From positions 930,001 to 994,000 of the forward strand of contig NZ_AP023396.1 of assembly GCF_014466955.1 (NCBI RefSeq): DNA of 64,000 nucleotides, written 5' to 3'. Each line of letters opens with the position of its first letter. Within the stretch, counting starts at the first letter, position 1. Shown in pieces: positions 40,608 to 49,678 of the stretch. The position numbers were made by a program, and so were the translations under genes. Below the pieces are notes generated by a model. That model was not told where the DNA came from. It worked only from the letters and a program-made list of their open reading frames with translations, and did not search any database. The DNA is from Nocardia wallacei (lineage in GTDB: Bacteria; Actinomycetota; Actinomycetes; Mycobacteriales; Mycobacteriaceae).

Positions 40608-40748
40608 CGCGCTCCGGCCGCGAACCCACAGTGGTGGCTCATCCAGAATCGAGAAACCGCTGGCAGGCGCGCGTGTGGAGGGCAACCGGCCATGCCCGTC
40701 GGGTCGGTAATCCGGCGTGCATATCGTCCAGGTCTAGGAGGAGCTGAA

Positions 40749-41117
40749 GTGATTCAGCAGGAGTCGCGACTGCGCGTCGCCGACAACACGGGTGCCAAGG
40801 AAATCCTGTGCATCCGCGTGCTCGGCGGGTCGTCGCGTCGCTATGCCGGTATCGGCGACGTCATCGTCGCCACCGTGAAGGACGCCATCCCCGGCGGCAA
40901 CGTCAAGAAGGGCGATGTCGTCAAGGCTGTCGTCGTGCGCACCACCAAGGAGCGCCGTCGTCCGGATGGTTCGTACATCCGCTTCGACGAGAACGCCGCG
41001 GTGCTGATCAAGCCGGACAACGATCCGCGCGGCACCCGCATCTTCGGCCCCGTCGGCCGCGAGCTGCGTGACAAGCGTTTCATGAAGATCGTTTCGCTGG
41101 CCCCGGAGGTGCTCTGA
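40749..41117 (+). CDS. rplN: 50S ribosomal protein L14
   Basis: A 122-residue protein beginning [26 protein letters not shown] and ending [10 protein letters not shown], the full-length L14 that binds 23S rRNA near the L19/16S bridge. The GTG start is set by AGGAGGAG five bases upstream and by the exact L14 N-terminus. It is the first gene of this half of the spc operon. Upstream neighbours are divergent peptidases, so the S10 operon does not adjoin it here. Confidence 0.98.
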   Translation: MIQQESRLRVADNTGAKEILCIRVLGGSSRRYAGIGDVIVATVKDAIPGGNVKKGDVVKAVVVRTTKERRRPDGSYIRFDENAAVLIKPDNDPRGTRIFGPVGRELRDKRFMKIVSLAPEVL

Positions 41118-41118
41118 C

Positions 41119-41433
41119 ATGAAGGTGCACAAGGGCGACACCGTGCTCGTCGTCTCGGGTAAGGACAAGGGCGCCAAGGGCAAGGTCATCCAGGCCTACC
41201 CGAAGACGGACAAGGTCCTGGTCGAGGGCGTGAACCGGATCAAGAAGCACGTCGCGAACTCCGCGAACCAGCGCGGCGCCAGCTCGGGCGGCATCGTGAC
41301 CCAGGAGGCGCCTATCCACGTCTCGAACGTGATGGTTGTCGACTCCGACGGCAAGCCGACCCGCGTGGGTTACCGCACCGACGAGAACGGCAAGCGGGTG
41401 CGTATCTCCCGTCGCAACGGGAAGGACATCTGA
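41119..41433 (+). CDS. rplX: 50S ribosomal protein L24
   Basis: A 104-residue protein with the KOW motif ([25 protein letters not shown]) that starts 23S rRNA assembly. It begins one base after the rplN stop and its stop overlaps the rplE start by one base (TGATG), as is normal for the operon. Confidence 0.98.
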   Translation: MKVHKGDTVLVVSGKDKGAKGKVIQAYPKTDKVLVEGVNRIKKHVANSANQRGASSGGIVTQEAPIHVSNVMVVDSDGKPTRVGYRTDENGKRVRISRRNGKDI

Positions 41434-41996
41434 TGACCACGACCGAGAAGATCCAGCCTCGGCTGAAGCTGCGCTACCGCGCGGAAATCAAGGACGCGCT
41501 GAACAGCGAGTTCAACTACGCCAACGTGATGCAGATCCCGGGCGTGGTGAAGGTCGTCGTGAACATGGGTGTCGGTGACGCCGCCCGCGACGCCAAGCTG
41601 ATCAACGGCGCGGTCGCCGACCTGGCCCTGATCACCGGTCAGAAGCCGGAGATCCGCAAGGCCCGCAAGTCGATCGCGCAGTTCAAGCTGCGTGAGGGCA
41701 TGCCGATCGGCGCGCGCGTCACCCTGCGCGGCGACCGCATGTGGGAGTTCCTGGACCGTCTGGTCTCCATCGCGCTCCCGCGTATCCGCGACTTCCGCGG
41801 CCTGTCGCCGAAGCAGTTCGACGGCAACGGCAACTACACGTTCGGCCTGAGCGAGCAGTCGATGTTCCACGAGATCGACGTGGACAAGATCGACCGCCCG
41901 CGCGGCATGGACATCACGGTCGTCACCACGGCGACCAACGACGAGGAGGGGCGCGCCCTGCTCAAGCACCTCGGCTTCCCGTTCAAGGAGAACTGA
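41433..41996 (+). CDS. rplE: 50S ribosomal protein L5
   Basis: A 187-residue protein with the L5 segments [23 protein letters not shown] and [35 protein letters not shown]. It binds 5S rRNA in the central protuberance. Its length is typical. It starts on the last base of the rplX stop and is followed four bases later by the S14 gene. Confidence 0.98.
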   Translation: MTTTEKIQPRLKLRYRAEIKDALNSEFNYANVMQIPGVVKVVVNMGVGDAARDAKLINGAVADLALITGQKPEIRKARKSIAQFKLREGMPIGARVTLRGDRMWEFLDRLVSIALPRIRDFRGLSPKQFDGNGNYTFGLSEQSMFHEIDVDKIDRPRGMDITVVTTATNDEEGRALLKHLGFPFKEN

Positions 41997-42000
41997 GCAC

Positions 42001-42186
42001 ATGGCTAAGAAAGCTCTGATCAACAAGGCCAACGCGAAGCCGAAGTTCGCCGTTCGCGCCTACACCCGCTGCCAGCGCTGCGGCCGCCCCCACGCGGTCT
42101 TCCGCAAGTTCGGCCTCTGCCGCGTGTGCCTGCGCGAAATGGCGCACCGCGGCGAGCTGCCGGGCGTGCACAAGTCCAGCTGGTAA
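42001..42186 (+). CDS. rpsZ: 30S ribosomal protein S14 type Z
   Basis: A 61-residue zinc-binding S14 (C+ form) with two CxxC pairs, CQRCGRPH and CRVCLREM, as used under zinc sufficiency in Mycobacteriales. It is the last gene before a strong hairpin at 42202-42234; in the usual spc order rpsH would come next, but 2.9 kb of other sequence intervenes. Confidence 0.98.
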   Translation: MAKKALINKANAKPKFAVRAYTRCQRCGRPHAVFRKFGLCRVCLREMAHRGELPGVHKSSW

Positions 42187-42201
42187 GTCGCTGACCCGCC
42201 G

Positions 42202-42234
42202 ATGCGGTGGTCCGTCGATGACGGACCACCGCAT
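42202..42234 (+). terminator. Strong hairpin terminator after rpsZ
   Basis: ATGCGGTGGTCCGT and ACGGACCACCGCAT form a perfect 14-pair stem around a five-base loop, 15 bases after the rpsZ stop. It should end the first half of the spc operon. Confidence 0.75.
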
Positions 42235-42322
42235 TCGCATGTCCGGGGCTCTCCGGTGTCGAGTTCCGGGGAGCCCGTTCGTCCTCGTTATGACAACGAC
42301 CCTCTCTTCGAAGGACACGGCG

Positions 42323-42916
42323 ATGGACGACACCTTGCGGGCCTACCACCGAGCGCAGGACGAGCTGGACATGGTGCTGGCGAAAGTCGGTGCGGATCAA
42401 TGGGATTCGCCTTCGATGTGCGCGGACTGGACCGTTCGCGACATCGCGGGCCACGCCACCTGGGCGCAGCGCCAGATGTGTGCCTGGGCGACCGGCGACG
42501 AGTTCACCGATCGCACCGGCGCACCCGGGTCACCCCACCCCGGCGTTCTGGTCGGCGACGATCCGGTGCGAGCCTTCCGCACTGCCCGATCGGCTTGTGA
42601 CGCCGCACTGACCGATGACGGGCTGACGCGGACCACTGTTCTGCCGGGAATGGGCGAAATCCCGGTCGCGGCCATCCTCCCGCTGCTGCTCACCGATTCG
42701 ATCGCCCACGCCTGGGACATCGCTCACCCGCTCGGCATCGAGATCCAACTCCCACCCGACCTCCTCACGCGCGCAACGGCCTGGGCCCGAGCCAACGTCG
42801 TCCGCGCCCCCGGCTTCTTCGCCCCCGAACTCCCCGCACCCCCGGACGTCGACGACCAAACCCGCCTGATGGCCTACCTCGGCCGCGACACGGCCCGCCG
42901 CGGGGTCTGTCGATAG
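42323..42916 (+). CDS. TIGR03086/DinB-like mycothiol-dependent metalloenzyme family protein
   Basis: A 197-residue protein of the DinB/maleylpyruvate isomerase N-terminal superfamily. It has the metal-site pattern CADWTVRDIAGHATW and a second histidine in LLLTDSIAHAWDIAHPLG, giving the usual three-histidine site. Relatives use or handle mycothiol, but the reaction of this protein cannot be predicted. ATG 42323 follows GAAGGAC by eight bases; upstream in-frame ATGs at 42290 and 42218 have weaker sites. It is the first gene of the insertion that splits the ribosomal operon. Confidence 0.78.
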   Translation: MDDTLRAYHRAQDELDMVLAKVGADQWDSPSMCADWTVRDIAGHATWAQRQMCAWATGDEFTDRTGAPGSPHPGVLVGDDPVRAFRTARSACDAALTDDGLTRTTVLPGMGEIPVAAILPLLLTDSIAHAWDIAHPLGIEIQLPPDLLTRATAWARANVVRAPGFFAPELPAPPDVDDQTRLMAYLGRDTARRGVCR

Positions 42917-42934
42917 CGGACCACCAGCCTCCGT

Positions 42935-43363
42935 TCACGCGCAGTGAATCAGGAACTCCAGCGTCACGGGTTCGTCGAGTTTGACGTCTGCTGTGCCGCT
43001 GGCGGCCTCATCGGCTTGGCAGCCGGATGGCGCGGAGGTGACCGTCGCGCGGTAGCACCCGGCGGCGGTCACGGTGTGCCCGGCGTTACCGTCGCGGCCG
43101 GTGGTGGCCGTACCCACCTCGGAATCGTCTGCGCACGAGGTGAATCGAACGCCCACGCCAGGCACCGGGAAGTGTTCGTTGCCGGTCCAGGCGTGCACGG
43201 TCAGATTCGCCGGAGTCCCCGCTGCCGAAGCGGGCGTCTCGGACGCCGCCGAAGCCGCGCTGGAAACCGCCACGGGCTTACTGTCGGCCGACTCGTCGCC
43301 GGAACAGCCGCTCAGCGTTATCGCCGCGGCGAGTACACAGAATGCCGATATCGCGGTGCGCAC
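42935..43363 (-). CDS. Small secreted lipoprotein, function unknown
   Basis: A 142-residue protein with a type II signal peptide (MRTAISAFCVLAAAITLSGC, lipobox LSGC), an Ala/Ser-rich linker and a C-terminal beta-type domain with four cysteines (VPGVGVRFTSC, GNAGHTVTAAGCYRATVTSAPSGC, LEFLIHC), so disulphides in the cell envelope are likely. The repeat of value/transform phrases (TTGRDGNAGHTVTA) resembles carboxypeptidase-regulatory-like folds. No enzymatic motif is visible. It is transcribed opposite to its neighbours. Confidence 0.72.
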   Translation of the reverse strand: MRTAISAFCVLAAAITLSGCSGDESADSKPVAVSSAASAASETPASAAGTPANLTVHAWTGNEHFPVPGVGVRFTSCADDSEVGTATTGRDGNAGHTVTAAGCYRATVTSAPSGCQADEAASGTADVKLDEPVTLEFLIHCA

Positions 43364-43568
43364 AGAATCTCCTCTCCGCGGGCCGGGACGGCCTCCACGC
43401 TCGCGTCACACCTTAGACCCAACCGTGCGCAACGCTCGTTTCAAAACCGTCTCGGGCGTGCACTTTTCGACCCTTGCTCCCGGACTGAGCCAGTCTCGGT
43501 CCCTTGATTTCGGCCGACGCCTGCGGTTCGATGGCGAGGCGCCCGAGTCACTCGAAGAGGGGTCGAGT

Positions 43569-44490
43569 ATGGCAGGAGAAGAACCGTCGCTGTCGATCGA
43601 GCCGGAATCGGTCAAGGCATTCGGTCGCATCGCTCTCGACATCGCCGTCCAGTGCCGTGCCGGGTTGGCGGCTCTGGAACTCGACGTGCGCGACGTGCGC
43701 GACAGCTGGTCCGGAAACAACTCCGACACATTCATTGCCGCCTGGGACGAGTTCCATCAAGGCGCGGTCGAAGTCTGGGATGCGTTGGTGGAGTTGGCGG
43801 CGAAACTGGGACCATCTCCGCAACCTTGTTCGACGATGTCACCTCCCCGGACGCGGTGCACATCCGCGACGATCTACGTACCCTGTCGAATTCCATCGAC
43901 CAGCTCCTGACCTCCTGCAGGCAACTCAGCGAGTCCTGCCTCGCCTACCGAGAGGCGCTGAAAGAACTTCGCGACGAAATCAAGGGCCTCCTCGAAGGCC
44001 TCGTCAAAGACCTCGCAATCGACGCCGGTATCACCATCGCCGCCGCCCTGATCAGCTTCGGCGCGGGCGCCGTCGCCGGCGCCAAAGCAGTCGACACCGT
44101 CCGCCGCTGGGCCAAGCGCATCGCCGACGGCATCATCGTCTGGCGAGCCCGCAAGCCCGCCCAGATTGCAGGCCGAACCCAGGACGCCAAAGACGCGTTG
44201 GCCAAGGCATCCAAAGCTGTCCGGGACATCTTCGAGCGCTTGCGCAAGAAGGGCGATGTGCCTGCGAAGGGGCCAAAGGTTGGATCCGGTGTCAAGACGA
44301 TCGAAAAGAGAGATCTTGTCGTCGATCGATCGATTATCGAGAAAAAGTACAAACATGCTGCGGACTTCGGAGTGACCGAACCGCGTGGGCGGGAGGGATG
44401 TCGCCCAAAGGTGAGTTCATCTCGGGATGGAGGCTCAGTCCTGCTCAAGAGCAGTACGTTCTTAACGAAGGAAAACTGGGTGGTGGATGA
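43569..44490 (+). pseudogene. Broken WXG-type polymorphic toxin with colicin-D-like C-terminus
   Basis: From ATG 43569 (GAGGGG upstream) the frame encodes a WXG100-like helical hairpin (IEPESVKAFGRIALDIAVQ, RDSWSGNNSDTFIAAWDEF). Near 43812, in a CTGGGACC run, the coding frame shifts, and the natural continuation (TISATLFDDVTSPDAVHIRDDL, a hydrophobic AALISFGAGAVAGA segment, AKDALAKASKAVRDIFERL) reads in another frame. Near 44397 it shifts again: KYKHAADFGVTEPRGREG is followed out of frame by SPKGEFISGWRLSPAQ and a stop at 44488-44490. KHAxDFGV at the start and GxFISGWxLxPxQ at the end are the two borders of the colicin D tRNase domain; about 50 codons between them are missing. One frameshift and one deletion inactivate it. 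Confidence 0.68.
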
Positions 44491-44804
44491 TGGCGGATGG
44501 CCGTGCCGATGTCTCCCGCATGCTTGCGGTGTATGAGCCGCTGCTTCGCGCATTCGTGTCGGGAGAGTTGTCAGCTGATAATTTCGAAGCGGCGTACTTG
44601 GCGAAATTCAAGCAGGATCGAAGTCAGGTTCCCGGCCCGGAGTTCGAGGTATTGGATGGTCTGTTCGCCGACGTGGACGACTATGTTGCGGATGCGGTCC
44701 TCAGGGAACGGGCCGGCGGTTTGGACGCCGAGCAATTGCGTGACCGGGCCCGCGCGGCCTACACGCGCCTCTACGAATCGAGGCCAGGCCCCGGCCGGGT
44801 GTGA
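44487..44804 (+). CDS. Colicin-D-immunity-like protein
   Basis: A 105-residue acidic protein (VYEPLLRAFVSGELSADNFEAAYLAKFKQD, FEVLDGLFADVDDYVADAVLRERAGGLDAEQLRDRARAAYTRLYE) with the pattern of the bacterial self-protective colicin-like immunity family. It starts on the native stop codon of the broken toxin (ATGA), the normal toxin-immunity layout. Unlike the toxin, it is intact. It would bind and neutralise the colicin-D-type tRNase of kin cells. The family call rests on pattern recognition and the toxin context. Confidence 0.72.
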   Translation: MMADGRADVSRMLAVYEPLLRAFVSGELSADNFEAAYLAKFKQDRSQVPGPEFEVLDGLFADVDDYVADAVLRERAGGLDAEQLRDRARAAYTRLYESRPGPGRV

Positions 44805-44849
44805 CCACCCCCATGCCACCCCGATTTCGATCCCGCCCCCACCCCCGTC

Positions 44850-44884
44850 TACACTGAACCGGTTGCCTGGGGCCGAGCTGTGCC
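44850..44884 (+). promoter_or_regulatory. rpsH operon promoter -10 and conserved leader segment
   Basis: TACACT at 44850-44855, with a weak TTCGAT 18 bases upstream, begins a 35-base stretch that matches 26 positions of the rplN leader (40573-40607). The transcript would carry about 180 untranslated bases before rpsH; the only nearby start-site feature is GAGAAAGGTGA before ATG 45042. Confidence 0.52.
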
Positions 44885-45041
44885 TGTGGTGCGGTGTGGA
44901 GGCCGGGCGACGTGCCACTTCATCCGGTCGGCAAACGGTGTCGGCCGGACCAAGCCGAATTGCTGTAGGCCCACGATCCGGGCGCCGAGAGGCGTGCGGG
45001 TGTTGCATGGGAACCGCGGCGAGAAAGGTGACGGTCAACCT

Positions 45042-45440
45042 ATGACCATGACTGATCCGATCGCAGACTTCCTGACCCGTCTGCGCAACGCCAACTCGGC
45101 GTACCACGATCAGGTGAAGGCTCCGCACTCCAAGCTCAAGGCGAACATCGCCGAGATCCTGAAGCGCGAGGGCTACATCGCCGACTTCCGCACCGAGGAT
45201 GCGCCCGTCGGCAAGACCCTGATCGTCGACCTGAAGTACGGCCAGAGCCGGGAACGCAGCCTGCAGGGTGTGCGTCGCGTCTCGAAGCCGGGTCTGCGGG
45301 TGTACGCGAAATCCACCAACCTGCCCAAGGTACTGGGCGGCCTCGGCGTGGCGATCATCTCCACGTCGCAGGGCCTGCTCACCGACCGTCAGGCCAAGCA
45401 GCACGGCGTGGGCGGCGAAGTCCTCGCCTACGTCTGGTAA
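45042..45440 (+). CDS. rpsH: 30S ribosomal protein S8
   Basis: A 132-residue protein beginning [32 protein letters not shown] and ending [11 protein letters not shown], full-length S8, which binds the central domain of 16S rRNA and in many bacteria represses its own operon. The ATG at 45042 gives the family N-terminus; the second ATG at 45048 is possible. It restarts the spc gene order after the accessory insertion. Confidence 0.97.
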   Translation: MTMTDPIADFLTRLRNANSAYHDQVKAPHSKLKANIAEILKREGYIADFRTEDAPVGKTLIVDLKYGQSRERSLQGVRRVSKPGLRVYAKSTNLPKVLGGLGVAIISTSQGLLTDRQAKQHGVGGEVLAYVW

Positions 45441-45454
45441 GGGAGGTAGGAACA

Positions 45455-45994
45455 ATGTCGCGTATCGGTAAGAAGCCGGTCCCGGTTCCCGCCGGTGTCG
45501 AGGTGACCATCGACGGCCAGAACGTGTCGGTCAAGGGCCCCAAGGGCACCCTGTCGCACGTGGTCGCCGAGCCGATCACCGTCAACCGCGCCGAGAACGG
45601 CGAACTCGAGATCATCCGTCCGGACGACGAGCGCCGCAACCGTTCCCTGCACGGGCTGACCCGCACCCTGGTCAACAACATGATCGTGGGTGTCACGCAG
45701 GGCTACGAGAAGAAGATGGAAATCTTCGGCGTCGGTTACCGCGTGCAGCAGAAGGGCTCGAACCTGGAGTTCGCGCTCGGCTACAGCCACCCGGTGCCGA
45801 TCGAGGCGCCCGAGGGCATCACCTTCAAGGTGGAGGCCCCCACCAAGTTCTCGGTGTCCGGCATCGACAAGCAGAAGGTCGGCCAGATCGCCGCCGTCAT
45901 CCACCGCCTGCGCAAGCCCGACCCGTACAAGGGCAAGGGCATTCGCTACGAGGGCGAGGTCGTGCGGCGCAAGGAAGGGAAGACGGGTAAGTAA
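45455..45994 (+). CDS. rplF: 50S ribosomal protein L6
   Basis: A 179-residue protein ([31 protein letters not shown] to [20 protein letters not shown]) with the two L6 domains intact. It begins 14 bases after rpsH behind GGGAGGTAGG. Confidence 0.98.
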   Translation: MSRIGKKPVPVPAGVEVTIDGQNVSVKGPKGTLSHVVAEPITVNRAENGELEIIRPDDERRNRSLHGLTRTLVNNMIVGVTQGYEKKMEIFGVGYRVQQKGSNLEFALGYSHPVPIEAPEGITFKVEAPTKFSVSGIDKQKVGQIAAVIHRLRKPDPYKGKGIRYEGEVVRRKEGKTGK

Positions 45995-45997
45995 GCC

Positions 45998-46405
45998 ATG
46001 GCCCAGACTGATACTCAGAAAGCCGCGCGCAAGCCGCTCGGCAAGGACGTGTCGACCCGTCGCCGAGTTTCCAAGGCGCGCCGGCACTTCCGTCTGCGCA
46101 AGAAGGTCGTCGGCACCGCCGAGACCCCGCGCCTGGTCGTGTTCCGCTCGTCGCGGCATCTGCACGCCCAGCTGGTGGACGACTCGGTCGGCAAGACCCT
46201 CGCCGCCGCCTCCTCGGTCGAGGCCGACGTGCGGTCCGTCGAGGGCGACAAGACCGCCAAGGGCAAGAAGGTCGGCGAGCTGCTCGCCGCCCGCGCCAAG
46301 GCCGCCGGTGTGGAGAGCGCGGTCTTCGACCGCGGTGGCCACGACTACCACGGCCGGATCGCCGCCCTGGCGGATGCCGCTCGGGAAGGCGGGTTGAAAT
46401 TCTGA
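45998..46405 (+). CDS. rplR: 50S ribosomal protein L18
   Basis: A 135-residue protein with the L18 core ([61 protein letters not shown]), which binds 5S rRNA. It has an N-terminal basic extension typical of Mycobacteriales. Three bases separate it from rplF, and its stop overlaps an 11-codon frame that leads into rpsE. Confidence 0.98.
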   Translation: MAQTDTQKAARKPLGKDVSTRRRVSKARRHFRLRKKVVGTAETPRLVVFRSSRHLHAQLVDDSVGKTLAAASSVEADVRSVEGDKTAKGKKVGELLAARAKAAGVESAVFDRGGHDYHGRIAALADAAREGGLKF

Positions 46406-46440
46406 TGACCAACAGCAAGCGCAACGGAAGGAACGTCTGA
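46405..46440 (+). CDS. Candidate 11-codon mini-ORF coupling rplR to rpsE
   Basis: ATG ACC AAC AGC AAG CGC begins on the last base of the rplR stop (TGATG) and ends in TGA whose last base starts rpsE (TGATG). It encodes [20 protein letters not shown] inside it is also the rpsE ribosome-binding site. It may serve reinitiation rather than make a functional peptide. Confidence 0.35.
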   Translation: MTNSKRNGRNV

Positions 46441-47075
46441 TGCCGGGACGTCAACGGCGTGACGGCGGAAACGGACCCGCCGGACAGAACAACGAGGGCG
46501 GCCGCCAGGAACGTGGCGGCGGCCGGGACCGTCGCGGCGACCGCCGCGACAATGCCGCCGAGAAGAACCAGCTCGAGCGGGTCGTCGCGATCAACCGCGT
46601 GTCCAAGGTCGTCAAGGGTGGTCGGCGCTTCAGCTTCACCGCCCTGGTGATCGTGGGCGACGGCAACGGCATGGTCGGTGTCGGCTACGGCAAGGCCAAG
46701 GAAGTGCCCGCGGCCATCCAGAAGGGCGTCGAGGAGGCTCGCAAGAACTTCTTCCGCGTCCCGATGATCGGCTCCACCGTCACCCACCCGGTGCAGGGCG
46801 AGGCCGCCGCCGGTGTCGTCATGCTGCGTCCGGCCTCGCCGGGTACCGGTGTGATCGCCGGTGGTGCGGCGCGTGCCGTGCTGGAGTGCGCCGGTATCCA
46901 CGACATCCTGGCCAAGTCGCTGGGCAGCGACAACGCCATCAACGTCGTGCACGCGACCGTGGCCGCCCTGAAGCAGCTGCAGCGTCCCGAGGAAGTGGCG
47001 GCCCGCCGTGGCCTGCCGCTCGAGGATGTCGCTCCTGCGGGCATGCTGCGTGCGCGCGCGGGAGTAGGAGCCTGA
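46440..47075 (+). CDS. rpsE: 30S ribosomal protein S5
   Basis: A 211-residue protein. The S5 core starts at [42 protein letters not shown] and continues to [16 protein letters not shown]. The first 40 residues ([31 protein letters not shown]) form a low-complexity Arg/Gly extension typical of actinobacterial S5. The start is set by the TGATG junction and GGAAGGAAC just upstream. S5 contributes to decoding fidelity. Confidence 0.98.
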   Translation: MPGRQRRDGGNGPAGQNNEGGRQERGGGRDRRGDRRDNAAEKNQLERVVAINRVSKVVKGGRRFSFTALVIVGDGNGMVGVGYGKAKEVPAAIQKGVEEARKNFFRVPMIGSTVTHPVQGEAAAGVVMLRPASPGTGVIAGGAARAVLECAGIHDILAKSLGSDNAINVVHATVAALKQLQRPEEVAARRGLPLEDVAPAGMLRARAGVGA

Positions 47076-47076
47076 C

Positions 47077-47262
47077 ATGGGACAGCTGAAGGTGACCCAG
47101 ATCAAGTCCACGATCGGCGCCAAGAAGAATCAGCGCGAGTCGCTGCGCACCCTCGGACTCAAGGGCATCCGCAAGTCCGTGCTGCGCGAGGACACCGCCC
47201 AGAACCGCGGGCTGATCAATGTCGTGCGCCACCTCGTTACTGTTGAGGAGGTCAACGCGTGA
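47077..47262 (+). CDS. rpmD: 50S ribosomal protein L30
   Basis: A 61-residue protein ([55 protein letters not shown]) with the complete L30 fold. It begins one base after rpsE and overlaps rplO by four bases. Confidence 0.98.
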   Translation: MGQLKVTQIKSTIGAKKNQRESLRTLGLKGIRKSVLREDTAQNRGLINVVRHLVTVEEVNA

Positions 47263-47702
47263 CCATCAAACTCCATCACCTGCGTCCGGCCCCCGGCGCC
47301 AAGACCGAGAAGACCCGCGTGGGTCGCGGTGAGGCGTCGAAGGGCAAGACCGCGGGCCGCGGTACCAAGGGCACCAAGGCTCGCAAGAATGTGCCGGCCC
47401 GCTTCGAGGGCGGCCAGATGCCGATCCACATGCGGCTGCCGAAGCTGAAGGGCTTCACCAACCCGTTCCGGACCGAGTACCAGGTCGTGAACGTCGGTGA
47501 CATCGCCCGGAAGTTCCCGGACGGCGGTGCGATCGACAAGGATCAGCTGGTCGCGGCCGGTCTCGTGCGCAAGAACGAGCTGGTGAAGGTGCTCGGCGAG
47601 GGCGAAATCGGTGTGGCCGTTCAGGTTTCCGCCGACAAGTTCTCCGGCTCCGCCAAGGAGAAGATCGCCGCCGCCGGTGGCACCGCCATCGAGCTGGCTT
47701 GA
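47259..47702 (+). CDS. rplO: 50S ribosomal protein L15
   Basis: A 147-residue protein ([42 protein letters not shown] to [11 protein letters not shown]), full-length L15. The GTG start overlaps the rpmD stop (GTGA). It ends the r-protein series; a hairpin follows before secY. Confidence 0.98.
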   Translation: MTIKLHHLRPAPGAKTEKTRVGRGEASKGKTAGRGTKGTKARKNVPARFEGGQMPIHMRLPKLKGFTNPFRTEYQVVNVGDIARKFPDGGAIDKDQLVAAGLVRKNELVKVLGEGEIGVAVQVSADKFSGSAKEKIAAAGGTAIELA

Positions 47703-47725
47703 CAGTTACTCTCTGTAGTAGGGGA

Positions 47726-47753
47726 CGCCGGACGGGTGAGAGCCCGTCCGGCG
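47726..47753 (+). terminator. Hairpin between rplO and secY
   Basis: CGCCGGACGGG and CCCGTCCGGCG form a perfect 11-pair stem with the six-base loop TGAGAG, 24 bases after the rplO stop. No T-tract follows. It may attenuate rather than fully stop read-through into secY, which begins 58 bases on. Confidence 0.65.
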
Positions 47754-47811
47754 CCGCTGTTAGAGTCAAGTTGTTGTCTGCCTCGCCCCATGTCGTTAGC
47801 CAGGAGGATCT

Positions 47812-49131
47812 GTGCTTTCCGCCTTCGTGTCGGCTTTCCGGACCCCGGACCTACGGCGGAAGATTCTCTTCACGCTGGGCCTGATCGCGCTGTACCGCAT
47901 CGGTGCGTCGCTGCCGTCGCCCGGTGTGGACTACAAGGCGATCCGCCAATGTATCGACCAGGCTTCCGGTGGTGAGAACGCCGGGATCTACCAGCTGATC
48001 AACCTGTTCTCCGGCGGTGCGCTGCTGCAGCTTTCGGTGTTCGCGATCGGCATCATGCCCTACATCACCGCGAGCATCATCATCCAGTTGCTGACCGTGG
48101 TCATCCCGCGCTTCGAGGAATTGCGCAAGGAAGGCCAGTCCGGCCAGACCAAGATGACCCAATACACCCGGTACCTGTCGATCGCGCTGGCGATTCTGCA
48201 GGCCACCGGTCTGGTCGCGCTCGCCGCCCGCGGCCAGTTGCTGCAGTGCCAGCAGGACATCATCGCGGACAACAGCATCTTCGGAATGATCATCATCGTG
48301 CTGGTGATGACCGCCGGCGCGGCGCTGGTGATGTGGTTCGGCGAGCAGATCACCGAACGCGGTGTCGGCAACGGCATGTCGCTGCTGATCTTCGCGGGCA
48401 TCGCGGCCCGCATCCCCGGCGAGGGCAAGGCGATCCTGGACAGCAAGGGCGGATTGATCTTCGGCCTGGTCTGCTTCGGCGCCTTCCTGGTGATCGTGGC
48501 GGTGATCTTCGTCGAGCAGGGGCAGCGCCGGATTCCGGTGCAGTACGCCAAGCGCGTGGTGGGCCGCAAGATGTACGGCGGTTCCTCGACGTATCTGCCG
48601 TTGAAGGTCAACCAGGCCGGTGTCATCCCGGTGATCTTCGCGTCCTCGCTGCTGTACCTGCCGAACCTGGTCGAGCAGCTGACCCGCTCGCAGAACGACC
48701 CCAACCCGAGCTGGTGGCAGAAGATAATCCAGCAGTACCTGGTCAACCCGACCAACTGGGTCTACATCACGATCTATTTCGCGCTGATCGTGTTCTTCAC
48801 CTATTTCTATGTCGCGATCACCTTCAACCCGGAGGAACGCGCAGACGAGATGAAGAAGTTCGGCGGCTTCATTCCCGGATATCGGCCCGGTAAGCCGACC
48901 GCCGACTACCTGAACTTCGTCCTGAGCCGGATCACCCTCCCCGGTTCGATCTATCTGGGTGCCGTGGCCGTCCTGCCGAACCTGTTCCTCCACATGGGCA
49001 ATTCGAGTGGTTTGCAGAACCTGCCGTTCGGTGGCACCGCCGTCCTGATCGTCGTGAGTGTCGGCCTCGATACGGTCAAACAGATCGAGAGCCAGCTGAT
49101 GAACAGAAATTACGAAGGGTTCCTCAAGTGA
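47812..49131 (+). CDS. secY: Preprotein translocase subunit SecY
   Basis: A 439-residue inner-membrane channel with ten helices. Diagnostic segments are [114 protein letters not shown] and the C-terminal [19 protein letters not shown]. The GTG start follows AGGAGGATCT. The stop overlaps adk by four bases. Confidence 0.98.
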   Translation: MLSAFVSAFRTPDLRRKILFTLGLIALYRIGASLPSPGVDYKAIRQCIDQASGGENAGIYQLINLFSGGALLQLSVFAIGIMPYITASIIIQLLTVVIPRFEELRKEGQSGQTKMTQYTRYLSIALAILQATGLVALAARGQLLQCQQDIIADNSIFGMIIIVLVMTAGAALVMWFGEQITERGVGNGMSLLIFAGIAARIPGEGKAILDSKGGLIFGLVCFGAFLVIVAVIFVEQGQRRIPVQYAKRVVGRKMYGGSSTYLPLKVNQAGVIPVIFASSLLYLPNLVEQLTRSQNDPNPSWWQKIIQQYLVNPTNWVYITIYFALIVFFTYFYVAITFNPEERADEMKKFGGFIPGYRPGKPTADYLNFVLSRITLPGSIYLGAVAVLPNLFLHMGNSSGLQNLPFGGTAVLIVVSVGLDTVKQIESQLMNRNYEGFLK

Positions 49132-49673
49132 GACTCGTACTGCTCGGACCGCCGGGTGCCGGCAAGGGCACGCAGGCCGAACTGCTGTCGGACAAGCTGG
49201 GTGTGCCGCACATCTCCACGGGGAATCTGTTCCGTGCGAACATCTCGCAGGAGACTCCGCTGGGCCGGGAGGCGCAGAAGTACCTCGACGCCGGGAACCT
49301 GGTACCCAGTGACGTGACAAACCGCATGGTCGAGGCGCGCATCGCCGAACCGGACGCCGCGAACGGCTTCGTGCTCGACGGCTATCCCCGCACGGTCGAC
49401 CAGGCCGAGGCGCTGGAGAAAATGCTCAAGGAATCCGGGCGCGAGCTGGACGCCGTGCTGTGCTTCGTGGTGGCCGAGGACGTCGTGGTGCAGCGCATGC
49501 TCAGCCGCGGCCGCAACGACGACACCGAAGAGGTGATCCGCAACCGGCTGCGGGTGTACCGCGAGGAGACCGAGCCGCTGCTGCAGCACTACGACGGCCA
49601 GGTCGTCTCGGTGGACGGCATCGGCGAGATCGAAGAGGTCAACACTCGCGCGCTCCGCGCCCTGGGCCGCTGA
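49128..49673 (+). CDS. adk: Adenylate kinase
   Basis: A 181-residue enzyme interconverting AMP, ATP and ADP. It shows the P-loop [10 protein letters not shown] at the N-terminus, the AMP-binding [10 protein letters not shown] segment, [13 protein letters not shown] and the short LID region without zinc cysteines, as in Mycobacterium adenylate kinase of the same length. The GTG start overlaps the secY stop (GTGA). Confidence 0.97.
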   Translation: MRLVLLGPPGAGKGTQAELLSDKLGVPHISTGNLFRANISQETPLGREAQKYLDAGNLVPSDVTNRMVEARIAEPDAANGFVLDGYPRTVDQAEALEKMLKESGRELDAVLCFVVAEDVVVQRMLSRGRNDDTEEVIRNRLRVYREETEPLLQHYDGQVVSVDGIGEIEEVNTRALRALGR

Positions 49674-49678
49674 CGCGA

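Noticed and set aside
43799..43830. Programmed frameshift in the toxin gene
   Set aside because: There is no slippery heptamer or following stem that I can see, and a second out-of-frame deletion downstream would still destroy the toxin, so decay (or assembly error) is more likely.
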